DNA of 6,779 nucleotides from an uncultured Clostridia bacterium (GCA_904502015.1 CAJGEA010000103.1:1-6779), one strand, 5' to 3'. Numbered from the stretch's first letter, positions 1 to 6,484 are shown. The notes: a model not told the origin generated them from the sequence alone. Made by a program: numbers and translations.

Positions 1-13
1 ATAACAACCCATG

Positions 14-61
14 GTAGGGGCGCACTGTGTGCGCCCGCGGGCGTTCAAAGAACGCCCCTAC
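14..61. repeat. Branched (three-way-junction) inverted-repeat element, copy A
   Basis: Outer arms GTAG (14-17) and CTAC (58-61) enclose two abutting perfect hairpins: GGGCGCAC/GTGCGCCC (18-25 with 29-36, loop TGT) and GGGCGTTC/GAACGCCC (39-46 with 50-57, loop AAA), separated by GC at 37-38. An alternative fold pairs GTAGGGGCG (14-22) with CGCCCCTAC (53-61). Together with copy B it looks like a small interspersed, non-coding, possibly mobile (REP/MITE-like) repeat. The short ORFs crossing it are not believable genes. The structure is seen directly; mobility is inferred. Confidence 0.85.
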
Positions 62-112
62 ACCCTTAAACCAAAGAATATCTATACCCGATAAGGAATA
101 TTGCTGTTTTAC

Positions 113-170
113 CTGTAGGGGCGCCCCTGTGTGGGCGCCCCTGGGAGGCCACATAGGGCCTCCCCTACAG
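113..170. repeat. Branched inverted-repeat element, copy B
   Basis: Same design as copy A, 51 bp downstream in the same orientation. Outer arms CTGTAG (113-118) and CTACAG (165-170) enclose a 9-bp hairpin GGGGCGCCC/GGGCGCCCC (118-126 with 133-141; G118 is shared with the outer arm in this alternative) and an 8-bp hairpin GGGAGGCC/GGCCTCCC (143-150 with 157-164). The outer core GTAGGGGCG...CCCCTAC is shared with copy A, while the inner stems have different sequences that still pair. That is covariation, so structure rather than sequence is conserved. Confidence 0.85.
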
Positions 171-306
171 CGGCTAAATAAACACCCCGATAAACCCCAA
201 TTTGACGCGTGACTGAATAGTTCATCCGGATTCCTCGTGAAGCGGCTGTCGCTTTGTGCGGCGGTCGTCCTTTTTTGAAATGGTTAGATAAACTAACGGG
301 TTGTGC
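171..306. other. Gene-free stretch upstream of the lipoprotein promoter
   Basis: No credible coding region is seen on either strand; the overlapping short ORFs run into the hairpin repeats and lack ribosome binding sites. It contains a T6 run (271-276) without a convincing stem before it, a weak 5-bp hairpin AAGCG/CGCTT (240-244 with 250-254), and a small inverted repeat GTTAG-ATAAA-CTAAC (283-297) about 35 bp upstream of the -35 box that could be a regulator site. Whether the upstream gene ends before the window is not visible. Confidence 0.5.
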
Positions 307-331
307 AAAATGCCGAAAATGCCGTAAAATG
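307..331 (+). repeat. Tandem 9-bp direct repeat abutting the -35 box
   Basis: AAAATGCCG at 307-315 is followed directly by an identical copy at 316-324, then T and a partial copy AAAATG at 326-331. The repeat ends one base before the -35 hexamer at 333. Direct repeats at about one helical turn next to -35 are a usual layout for an activator or repressor binding site, and the A-tracts could also act as an UP-like element. The repeat is seen directly; a regulatory role is inferred. Confidence 0.5.
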
Positions 332-332
332 A

Positions 333-361
333 TTGACAATAACGCGGCAGAATGGTATAAT
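333..361 (+). promoter_or_regulatory. Consensus sigma-A-type promoter of the CotH lipoprotein gene
   Basis: Perfect TTGACA (333-338), a 17-bp spacer, and perfect TATAAT (356-361) preceded by an extended -10 TGG (353-355). Transcription should start near 368, giving a leader of about 83 nt in which I see no riboswitch or attenuator-like hairpin. Both hexamers match consensus exactly, so expression could be strong unless repressed. Confidence 0.9.
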
Positions 362-434
362 AAAGTGCTGAGGTATGGCTATATCAGCTCAAATGTTTTT
401 TAGAATATACGACACGAGTCCCACAATCAAGAAA

Positions 435-444
435 GAGAAGGTGA
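435..444 (+). promoter_or_regulatory. Ribosome binding site of the CotH lipoprotein gene
   Basis: GAGAAGGTGA lies 6 nt upstream of the ATG at 451. The next in-frame Met is residue 170, after the signal peptide, so this site fixes the start. Confidence 0.85.
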
Positions 445-450
445 TTTCTT

Positions 451-3400
451 ATGAAACACAACCGAATCCGCCGCTCGCTATACATACCCGTACGGATTGC
501 ATTTCCGCTCGTGGCGGCATTGCTTTTGGCCGTGCTTGTGACGCTGGCTGCGTGTGATGTGACGAGTGGGCCGAACGATGCCCAGACCGAGGCACCCGAC
601 GTCACGCAGACAGAAAGTCTGACGACCGACGAGAGTACGACCGCAGACGGTGCTACGGACGCGACCGATACCACCGCCAAGCCTGATGACGAGAACACCT
701 CGTTTGAGAGCGAATCGGATGGCGGCGTTGAGATCACGCTTCCCTCGGACGGTACCGATGCCACCTCCGACGTAACGGGGGAGGGAACGCAGGTCACCGA
801 GCCTGACGGAACGACTGCTAAGCCCGACGATGCAACCATCGAGCCTGACGGAACGACTGCCAAGCCCGACGAGACCACCGCCGAGCTTGACGAGACCACC
901 ACTGAGTCCGATGATATTTTCACCGAACCCGATGTGTACAACGTGGATTTTCCCTCCATGTCGGATCAGTCGAGCTATAAGCCTAATTTCACGGATGCGG
1001 GGTACTACGGTCCCATCTTTCTGCTGGGTTACGCCGAGTATATTGACCTTGGCCACATGGATCTGTCCATGTATGACAAGGTTTTGATTCATTACGGTTG
1101 CGATGGCGGATTGGGGACGGAAGCTGCGTTTGCCGCCTTGAACGGCAACTTGCCCATTGGACTGAAGAGTACGGCAACTTCCTATGGTCAGGCCGGCAGC
1201 TACGATATGGAAGGCGATCTTGCGCACGCCAATATGTTCTTTAACCCCAACTCTTGGGCGAATGGCGCAAGATGGGTGGAAATTGACCTTACCGATGTTG
1301 ATTACGAGGGTAACGTCTACTTAGCGCTGCATAACCCTGCGGGAACGCTGATTGCCATCTCGGCTATAGAGTTTGTGTTCGCTGAAGGCACTCAGACGGA
1401 AACGACCCAGCCTGAGGAGACCACGACCCAGCCCGAGGAGACCACCACCCAGCCTGAGGAAACCACCACCCAGCCTGAGGAAACCACTACCCAGCCTGAG
1501 GAGACTACCACCCAGCCTGAGGAGACTACCACCCAGCCTGAGGAGACGACTACTCAGCCCGAAGAAACCACCACTCAGCCTGAAGAAACCACTACCCCCG
1601 AGCCCGAGGAGTCCACCGAGATCGAGTTGGACACGGAGGCAGGCCCCGTCAATAAGCACCCCGGCAACTCGGCGCTCTACGACGGCGTGCTGATCTCCTC
1701 CGTACACGGCACGGGCAAGAAGGGCTTGGACGCTATGGTGTCTCACAGCTTCGTTCAGCTTTATAACAGCTCGAGCCGTGCAATCTCCCTTGCGGGCGCA
1801 TCCCTCTACTACAAGACCAACGATGCATCCCCCTACGTGCAGTTCACATTCCCTGCGGATGCCGTGATTCCCGCAGGCGGCTACTATCTGGTGCGCGGTA
1901 ACGCTCCCACGCAGGCCGTAGCCGATAACATCCTCGTCTCCATTACCAACTACGATGCCGAGTGGGACGTGTATCTGGACAATAAGGAGGTTCGCATCCT
2001 GCTCGCTCCCTCTGGTTGGATGATCGGCATCGACGAGAACATCACCGCTTTCACCGACGCCATTTCGGTCTTTTATGCCAGCGAGCTGAACGCTCCGGAT
2101 TCGGTGTATGCCATTGATAACCTCTCCCGCTCCAAGATCGCGGTGCGTACCGCGCTCAAGAAGTACAGCGGCTACCACATCGTCAATTTGTCCAAGTCTG
2201 CGACCGACGAGATCAAGCAGGCAACCCCCGTTAACTCTAAGGGACAGACCAACACCGTGCTCGGCTCCATGATCAACGAGGTGCTGTTCTCCAAGCCTGC
2301 GGGTATCTACGCCAGCGGCTTCAGACTTGAGCTGTCCGCCGCCTCGGGCTACACCATTTACTACACCACCGACGGCAGTGATCCCACCAATCCCGCCAAC
2401 GCGGCGCGAAAGAAGTACACAAGCTCGGTCAGCCTGACCATTACCTCCTCCATGGCGTGGGGTCAAACCACCAACATGTGGGGCAGAAATCCTTCGGTAT
2501 CCAAGCAGGTGGGCGGTCACGTCATCAAGGCGTACGCTACCAACGGTACCACAGCTACCCCCGTATTTACCAATACCTACTTTATCACGAATAAGCTGGA
2601 TTACGGCGTGTCCATCATGTCCATCTCCATGCCCGCGGACAAGATCGTGGGTACAAACGGCTTCTACAGCAACTACAATCCTACGGGTGTTATCACCGAT
2701 ACCCGCCCGCGTGGTCTTGCCGTCATGGAGGTCTTTGATGAGAACGGTAAGCGCGTCGGCCACTCCAACGTGGAGCTGGCGGTCAGCGGCAACGGCTCGT
2801 CGGGCTTTGGCATGAAGTCCCTGCGCGTCTACTACAAGAACTCCAACAATCTGGAGGGCGGTATGGATGACGATCTGGATTACGATCTGTTCCGCGGTCT
2901 CGCCAAGGATGCAGACGGCAATCCCATCACCTCTTTCTCCCGTCTCCTGCTCCGCAACTCGGGTAACGACTGCGGCCACTCCTACATCCGCGATGCGTAT
3001 ATGCAGCGCGTCAGCGCAGGACTGAATATCGACACCATGGCATCCGCCTCGGTGCTGGTGTTCATCAATGGTGAGTTCTGGGGCGTGTATAACGCCCGCG
3101 AGCGTTACAGCCCCGAGTACGTCGAGGATCATTACGGCGTGGATAAGGACAACGTCGCCGTTCTGGAGAACGACTACTGGGCGCTGGTGTCTGAGGGAAG
3201 CCAAACCGCTCCCTTCCTCGTATCCTCGGGTATTGAGGGCGACCAGGACTCCTTCAACGCGTTGACCGAGTACATTATTCAGAACAATCTGTCCTCCGCT
3301 TCGGCATACCAGTTCGTGTGCAGCCAGATGGACATCGACTCCTTCATTGATATGTGGGTGATCCGCATGTTCTTCAACGCACGCGACTGGCCCGAGAACA

Positions 3401-5208
3401 ACATCAAGGTGTGGCGAAACCGCAACGCGGATGATCCGTCGGGCTTTGATACCAAATGGCATTTCACTCTGCTGGATACCGACATGGGTATTGCCTACTA
3501 CGAGGCGGGCCACTGGGCGGATACGTCCGAGAACATGGATTACATGAGTGCATTCATGAACAGCGGCTCCACCATCGGACAGATGATGCGCAGTCTGCTG
3601 AAGAATGAAACCTTCAAGAACAAGTTCATCACCCGCTACTATCAGGTGGTCACCGAGCACTTCTCCGAGGCGCGTCTCAGCGCCATATTTGAGGAGATGT
3701 ACGCAGAGAGAAACCCCTTGATGTCCCTGCAGGCGGGCCGCTGGGCGTGTGACGGCGCTTCCGTCTCCACCTGGGAGAGTGACGTGGCGGATATGCGCTC
3801 CTTCATCGCCAACCGCCGCAATACGGCTCTCAATTCGCTTTACAGTTACTTTGGTATCAACGAGAACACCATTCTCAACATGATCGAGCCGCGCATCACG
3901 CTGAACGTCCACGATAGCCGCGCGTCCGTGACCGTGAACGGCAAGAACGCGCAGAACGGCTACGTGCTCAAGATCACGGGCAACAGCCTGAAGGTGACGG
4001 TCAACGCCACTGCCAAGGCGGGCTACGTCGTCACGGGTATCGCATTTACCGATGCCAACGGCGTGACTCGTATGGTGGAGGGAACGACGGCAAGCTGGAC
4101 ACTGTCCACCGCGGGTACGATTACCGTCTATACCCAGCGTGAATCCACCCCCGATAGCTTTGCGAACGGCAAGCTGGTGGCGGGCGCGACCTACATGTTC
4201 TTCCTGTCAGGTGACGGCGACCTCTACGCATGGGGCGATAACCGTCACGGTGCGCTGGGACTCGGTACGTCGGGCGGCGTTATCACCACCCCCACCCTCG
4301 TGATGACGGGCGTTGCCAAGGTGGCTACCTCGGCGGGTAACGACTATGAGAACGGCACCTCGCTCTTCTCCACCGCGATTCTGACCACCGACGGTCGGGT
4401 ATTGACCGTGGGTAGGAACTCCAGCGGTCAGCTCGGACGCAACGGTATGACCGATTCCTACCAGCTGGCGGAGATCAGCTTCAAGGGTAAGGTCAAGGAT
4501 ATCAGCATGGGTCACGACCATCTGCTTATCGTGGATGAGAGCGGCAATCTGTGGGGTATCGGTGCCAACAACTACGGCGCGCTTGGCCCGAACGGACAGG
4601 GCTCCAGCGTGACCACTTTCCAGAAGATCGCATCGAACGTCGTGTCTGCATCGGCAGGCCGCCGCTCCACGGTGTATATCGGTACGGACGGCGTTCTGTA
4701 CGGACTCGGCGACAACCGCTGGAAAAAGCTTTCCCAGTCGCTGGGCGACGTAGTTTCCACGCCCGTGGCGTTGATTCAAAACGCAGAGTTCGTGGATTCG
4801 GGCGAGCATCAGGTTCTCGCCGTCGATGACTACGGCAACCTCTACTATGCGGGCTGGCGTACGTTCGATTCCTTCCATCAGGGTAGCGGCAATAATCCCA
4901 CCGTGCGCCGCGTGATGGGCGGCGTGGTCAAGGCAGACGTCTACTTTGCCAACATGGTGGTGCTGGATGAGAACGGCATCGCCTACGTGTACGGTCTCAA
5001 CCAGAATAACGGACTGGGTGCATCTGCCGTGACTGGAGGAAAGCCCAAGAAGATCCTCGACGGCGTTGTGGACGTTGCCGCAGGCTACGGTTTTACCGCC
5101 TACCTCATGGAGGACGGCACCATTCTCGTGCAGGGCGATAATTCTTTCGGCCAGGCAGGAAACGGCACGACCAGTACCGTGGTCAACCTGACCGAGGTGG
5201 TCTTCTGA
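451..5208 (+). CDS. Giant surface lipoprotein: lamin-tail, CotH kinase-like and RCC1-propeller domains
   Basis: Predicted membrane-anchored extracellular protein of 1585 aa. Residues 1-35 are a lipoprotein signal with basic N-region, hydrophobic core and lipobox LAAC (lipidated Cys35). About 36-160 is an acidic Thr/Asp/Pro linker. About 162-311 is a beta-rich, possibly carbohydrate-binding sandwich. 318-380 is nine TTQPEET heptads. About 411-590 resembles a lamin-tail domain (GVLISSVHG...FVQLYN). About 610-713 resembles the chitobiase C-terminal domain (YYTTDGSDPT). About 717-1136 is a CotH-type kinase: K789 in GMKS, NGEFWGVYN near 873, catalytic-loop-like NARDWPENN (D979, N983/N984) and DFG-like LLDTDMG (D1009, D1011). 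About 1140-1230 is a short beta repeat (VTVNG...GYVVTG). About 1250-1585 holds seven RCC1-like units. CotH proteins are secreted atypical kinases; because the key residues are present, activity is plausible but the substrate is unknown. There is no sortase motif. The gene is GC-rich (about 60% in sampled lines) and monocistronic, with its own promoter and terminator. Confidence 0.9.
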   Translation: MKHNRIRRSLYIPVRIAFPLVAALLLAVLVTLAACDVTSGPNDAQTEAPDVTQTESLTTDESTTADGATDATDTTAKPDDENTSFESESDGGVEITLPSDGTDATSDVTGEGTQVTEPDGTTAKPDDATIEPDGTTAKPDETTAELDETTTESDDIFTEPDVYNVDFPSMSDQSSYKPNFTDAGYYGPIFLLGYAEYIDLGHMDLSMYDKVLIHYGCDGGLGTEAAFAALNGNLPIGLKSTATSYGQAGSYDMEGDLAHANMFFNPNSWANGARWVEIDLTDVDYEGNVYLALHNPAGTLIAISAIEFVFAEGTQTETTQPEETTTQPEETTTQPEETTTQPEETTTQPEETTTQPEETTTQPEETTTQPEETTTQPEETTTPEPEESTEIELDTEAGPVNKHPGNSALYDGVLISSVHGTGKKGLDAMVSHSFVQLYNSSSRAISLAGASLYYKTNDASPYVQFTFPADAVIPAGGYYLVRGNAPTQAVADNILVSITNYDAEWDVYLDNKEVRILLAPSGWMIGIDENITAFTDAISVFYASELNAPDSVYAIDNLSRSKIAVRTALKKYSGYHIVNLSKSATDEIKQATPVNSKGQTNTVLGSMINEVLFSKPAGIYASGFRLELSAASGYTIYYTTDGSDPTNPANAARKKYTSSVSLTITSSMAWGQTTNMWGRNPSVSKQVGGHVIKAYATNGTTATPVFTNTYFITNKLDYGVSIMSISMPADKIVGTNGFYSNYNPTGVITDTRPRGLAVMEVFDENGKRVGHSNVELAVSGNGSSGFGMKSLRVYYKNSNNLEGGMDDDLDYDLFRGLAKDADGNPITSFSRLLLRNSGNDCGHSYIRDAYMQRVSAGLNIDTMASASVLVFINGEFWGVYNARERYSPEYVEDHYGVDKDNVAVLENDYWALVSEGSQTAPFLVSSGIEGDQDSFNALTEYIIQNNLSSASAYQFVCSQMDIDSFIDMWVIRMFFNARDWPENNIKVWRNRNADDPSGFDTKWHFTLLDTDMGIAYYEAGHWADTSENMDYMSAFMNSGSTIGQMMRSLLKNETFKNKFITRYYQVVTEHFSEARLSAIFEEMYAERNPLMSLQAGRWACDGASVSTWESDVADMRSFIANRRNTALNSLYSYFGINENTILNMIEPRITLNVHDSRASVTVNGKNAQNGYVLKITGNSLKVTVNATAKAGYVVTGIAFTDANGVTRMVEGTTASWTLSTAGTITVYTQRESTPDSFANGKLVAGATYMFFLSGDGDLYAWGDNRHGALGLGTSGGVITTPTLVMTGVAKVATSAGNDYENGTSLFSTAILTTDGRVLTVGRNSSGQLGRNGMTDSYQLAEISFKGKVKDISMGHDHLLIVDESGNLWGIGANNYGALGPNGQGSSVTTFQKIASNVVSASAGRRSTVYIGTDGVLYGLGDNRWKKLSQSLGDVVSTPVALIQNAEFVDSGEHQVLAVDDYGNLYYAGWRTFDSFHQGSGNNPTVRRVMGGVVKADVYFANMVVLDENGIAYVYGLNQNNGLGASAVTGGKPKKILDGVVDVAAGYGFTAYLMEDGTILVQGDNSFGQAGNGTTSTVVNLTEVVF
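799..872 (+). repeat. 42-bp-period direct repeat within the N-terminal linker
   Basis: A 32-base segment at 799-830 recurs at 841-872 with one synonymous T/C difference (GCT versus GCC). It encodes EPDGTTAKPDD and EPDGTTAKPDE, a 14-residue period. This is recent internal duplication in the acidic linker next to the lipidated N-terminus, suggesting the linker can change length by recombination or slippage. Confidence 0.85.
1402..1590 (+). repeat. Nine tandem 21-bp units encoding TTQPEET
   Basis: Nine in-frame units encode identical TTQPEET heptads (residues 318-380), followed by a degenerate TTPEPEES. Units three and four are identical in DNA; most others differ from each other, and every difference I see is synonymous (ACC/ACG/ACT, CCT/CCC, GAG/GAA). 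It forms a stiff, acidic, Thr-rich spacer of the Pro/Thr-linker kind found in surface and cellulase-type proteins, joining the N-terminal beta module to the lamin-tail domain. The Thr residues are possible O-glycosylation sites. Unit number may vary between strains. Confidence 0.95.
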
Positions 5209-5234
5209 TTCTCCAAAAGTCATGTAACACAAAT

Positions 5235-5276
5235 AACCGCACCGAACGGCCCGTGAGGGTCGCTCGGTGCGGTTTT
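5235..5276 (+). terminator. Intrinsic terminator of the CotH lipoprotein gene
   Basis: An 11-bp stem AACCGCACCGA/TCGGTGCGGTT (5235-5245 with 5264-5274) continues after one A/C mismatch into a six-pair inner stem (5247-5252 with 5257-5262, one G-U) capped by a GTGA tetraloop, a GNRA type. A short T-tract TTTTGTT follows. It starts 26 bp after the stop. On - it is followed by TTATTTGTGTT, so it may also stop transcription from the convergent gene. Confidence 0.9.
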
Positions 5277-5286
5277 GTTATATAAG

Positions 5287-5317
5287 AGGGGAACCCTTGA
5301 CGGGCAAGGGTTCCTTT
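5287..5317. terminator. Second hairpin between the convergent genes, backup terminator
   Basis: Perfect 10-bp stem GGAACCCTTG/CAAGGGTTCC (5290-5299 with 5305-5314), loop ACGGG, extendable by AGG/TTT including G-U pairs (5287-5289 with 5315-5317). It has only a short T-run on either strand. It lies 28 bp past the stop of the - strand lipoprotein gene and just past the main + terminator. It is probably a weak bidirectional terminator or an mRNA 3'-end stabiliser. Confidence 0.65.
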
Positions 5318-5344
5318 GAAAAAACACAAGTCGCAGTCCTTTTT

Positions 5345-5818
5345 TCATTGAGATCGTACTTTAACGGTCACGCAACTGTTCTTTCCATCGATGGTTATGT
5401 CAATCGGATAATTGAGAAATGTATAAAACAAGCTGTGCAGGGTGTTGGAATCTACCACCAAATCACCATTCGCAATGTCGCAAACGTAATGGGAGCTGCC
5501 GGGGGCACAGATCAGGTAGTTTTCGTTCGAGCCTTCTCTTGTCAGCGTTTTTTCGGAAATACATATTTCATATTTTACGTCATTGCAGAGAAAATAAGCA
5601 CGGTCTTTACCGTCGGGGGATAGGTCAAAGCCCAAGGCGGAAATCACGTCGCAAAGAGGAAGCGTGGCGTATTCGGGGTATATGGTTGTGTGCTTTGCTA
5701 TGGTTTGCCCTTCAACGACAAGCGCACCTTGCTTTCCTTTATCTGATGTATTGTTTTCGCAAGAAACAAAGGTGCATAAGAGCATCGCCGCGAGAATAAG
5801 GAACATAATTTTTTTCAT
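5345..5818 (-). CDS. Small lipoprotein, possibly with a stalk-like (copper amine oxidase N-type) domain
   Basis: 157 aa, starting at the ATG at 5818, which has AAGGAGG 9 nt upstream. A TTG further up in the same frame would overlap that ribosome binding site and is rejected. Residues 1-19 are a lipoprotein signal (MKK, hydrophobic core) with lipobox FVSC, so Cys20 is lipidated and the protein faces outward. The mature part is beta-rich. LPLCDVISALGFDL (53-66) and VVDSNTLHSLFYTFLNYPIDITIDGKN (121-147) weakly follow the pattern of copper-amine-oxidase-N/stalk domains, in which a Pro-Leu helix and Gly turn precede a beta strand. The mature chain carries six further Cys (56, 78, 86, 104, 113, 149), a lot for this size, so disulfides are possible. 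It is convergent with the CotH gene and has its own promoter. The lipoprotein call is firm; the domain call is tentative and the function is unknown. Confidence 0.85.
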   Translation of the reverse strand: MKKIMFLILAAMLLCTFVSCENNTSDKGKQGALVVEGQTIAKHTTIYPEYATLPLCDVISALGFDLSPDGKDRAYFLCNDVKYEICISEKTLTREGSNENYLICAPGSSHYVCDIANGDLVVDSNTLHSLFYTFLNYPIDITIDGKNSCVTVKVRSQ

Positions 5819-5820
5819 AG

Positions 5821-5838
5821 TGGCAATCCTCCTTGCCA
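5821..5838 (-). promoter_or_regulatory. Hairpin presenting the Shine-Dalgarno in its loop
   Basis: On the mRNA, TGGCAA and TTGCCA form a perfect 6-bp stem around the loop GGAGGA, which is the core of the ribosome binding site of the 5345-5818 lipoprotein gene. The hairpin ends 2 nt before the ATG. Loop presentation could keep the site open, or the DNA palindrome could be an operator. The pairing is seen directly; a role is inferred. Confidence 0.6.
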
Positions 5839-5853
5839 ATACCTCTTTTTCTC

Positions 5854-5881
5854 ATTATACCACAAAAAAATTATCTGTCAA
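5854..5881 (-). promoter_or_regulatory. Sigma-A-type promoter of the small lipoprotein gene
   Basis: Reading -, TTGACA (5881-5876), a 16-bp spacer with a T7 tract, and TATAAT (5859-5854) preceded by extended -10 TGG. The start should be near 5847, giving a leader of about 29 nt that is mostly the Shine-Dalgarno hairpin. Confidence 0.88.
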
Positions 5882-5917
5882 GCACTGTGCTGTCGCTCGC
5901 GTTCAAATCTCTCCCGC

Positions 5918-5955
5918 CAACGAAAAAAGGACACCGTATGGTGTCCTTTTCGTTG
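5918..5955 (-). terminator. Intrinsic terminator of the 6011-6484 gene
   Basis: Reading -, AAAAGGACACC pairs with GGTGTCCTTTT around an ATAC loop (5950-5940 with 5935-5925), and the right arm runs into a T6 tract. Outer CAACG/CGTTG arms (5918-5922 with 5951-5955) extend the stem past a 2-nt bulge. It lies about 55 bp after the TAA of the 6011-6484 gene and just upstream of the next promoter, insulating the two - strand genes. It could also work on +, where TTTT follows. Confidence 0.88.
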
Positions 5956-5968
5956 ACTTAAACGTGAT

Positions 5969-6008
5969 AAAAGGTGTCTAAACGAGGGAAAAACGAACAA
6001 AAGGTGTC
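5969..6008. repeat. Direct repeat AAAAGGTGTC, 30 bp apart
   Basis: AAAAGGTGTC occurs at 5969-5978 and 5999-6008, exactly 30 bp apart, immediately beyond the stop codon of the 6011-6484 gene. The core GGTGTC also occurs at 5940-5945 in the terminator arm. It may be the remnant of terminator duplication, a protein site, or chance. Confidence 0.45.
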
Positions 6009-6010
6009 CG

Positions 6011-6484
6011 TTACCTTATGATATCTTTTAAGAATGAATTGTTCCATTCCTTTCGATAAGTAGATATTTCTATCTTTATTCGTTTTAAACAGTTTCTTGG
6101 GTTTTCTGAGAGAATAATCGGAACATTATGCAGCGCATCCGACAAATCCTCAAAACGCTTATAGTTTTCATCTTTTAAGCAAACCAACAGCTCTGCAAAT
6201 CCTGTGGACAATATATGATAAGCAGTTTCTTCTTTGATAACTTTTTGCCCGTATGTGTATACATTGTTTGCTTGAATCCAAGCGAGTTGCTCAATATCAA
6301 GGTTTTCTATTTCTGCAATCGAGCGGCGAATTATATTGGATTCGATTAAATTATCCACTTGGGGCGATTCTAACAATGCTTTTATAGTTTTGGCAATCTT
6401 CTCGTTAAACGTATTTGATGGATCGTTTCGAAACGATAGCAGCACTGCATAAATATCATAAAAATCATAATTTAGCAATAACAA
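6011..6484 (-). CDS. Hypothetical cytoplasmic protein, TTG start
   Basis: 157 aa, of no family I recognise. The start is TTG at 6484, supported by a perfect GGAGGTGA 6 nt upstream; no in-frame ATG lies anywhere near. There is no signal peptide or membrane segment. The chain is predicted mostly alpha-helical: helices around 5-17, 26-40, 50-72, 82-104 and 106-119, with a motif DALHNVPIIL (116-125) and a basic tail (KRIKIEISTYRKEW, 134-147). The gene is much more AT-rich than the CotH gene (28-38% GC in sampled lines versus about 60%), suggesting different ancestry or acquisition. It has its own promoter and terminator, so it is a single-gene unit beside a repeat element. An immunity-protein-like role is possible from size, composition and setting, but this is a guess. 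Confidence 0.8.
   Translation of the reverse strand: MLLLNYDFYDIYAVLLSFRNDPSNTFNEKIAKTIKALLESPQVDNLIESNIIRRSIAEIENLDIEQLAWIQANNVYTYGQKVIKEETAYHILSTGFAELLVCLKDENYKRFEDLSDALHNVPIILSENPRNCLKRIKIEISTYRKEWNNSFLKDIIR

Noticed and set aside
240..276. Terminator for a gene upstream of the window (T6 at 271-276)
   Set aside because: The bases before the T-run form only weak 5-bp pairing well away from it, not a stable adjacent stem.
27..339. Small ORFs at the left end on both strands
   Set aside because: They translate the GC-rich hairpin elements, have no ribosome binding sites and no recognisable domain.
368..450. Riboswitch or attenuator in the CotH gene leader
   Set aside because: The roughly 83-nt leader has no strong stem, no T-run terminator and no motif of a known riboswitch.
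1321..3912. Very long antisense reading frame (863 codons) opposite the CotH gene
   Set aside because: It lies wholly inside the domain-supported + gene and reads the TTQPEET repeat backward as low-complexity sequence. No family motif is seen; it follows from the GC-rich codon usage of the real gene.
4207..5232. Second long antisense frame (341 codons) opposite the RCC1 region
   Set aside because: It has no recognisable domain and is His/Gly/Val-rich as expected from reverse-reading Gly/Asp/Asn codons; the + strand RCC1 motifs are clear.
5816..5839. Upstream TTG start for the small lipoprotein (seven extra residues)
   Set aside because: The TTG overlaps the AGGAGG site itself; the ATG at 5818 has correct spacing and gives a proper signal peptide beginning MKK.
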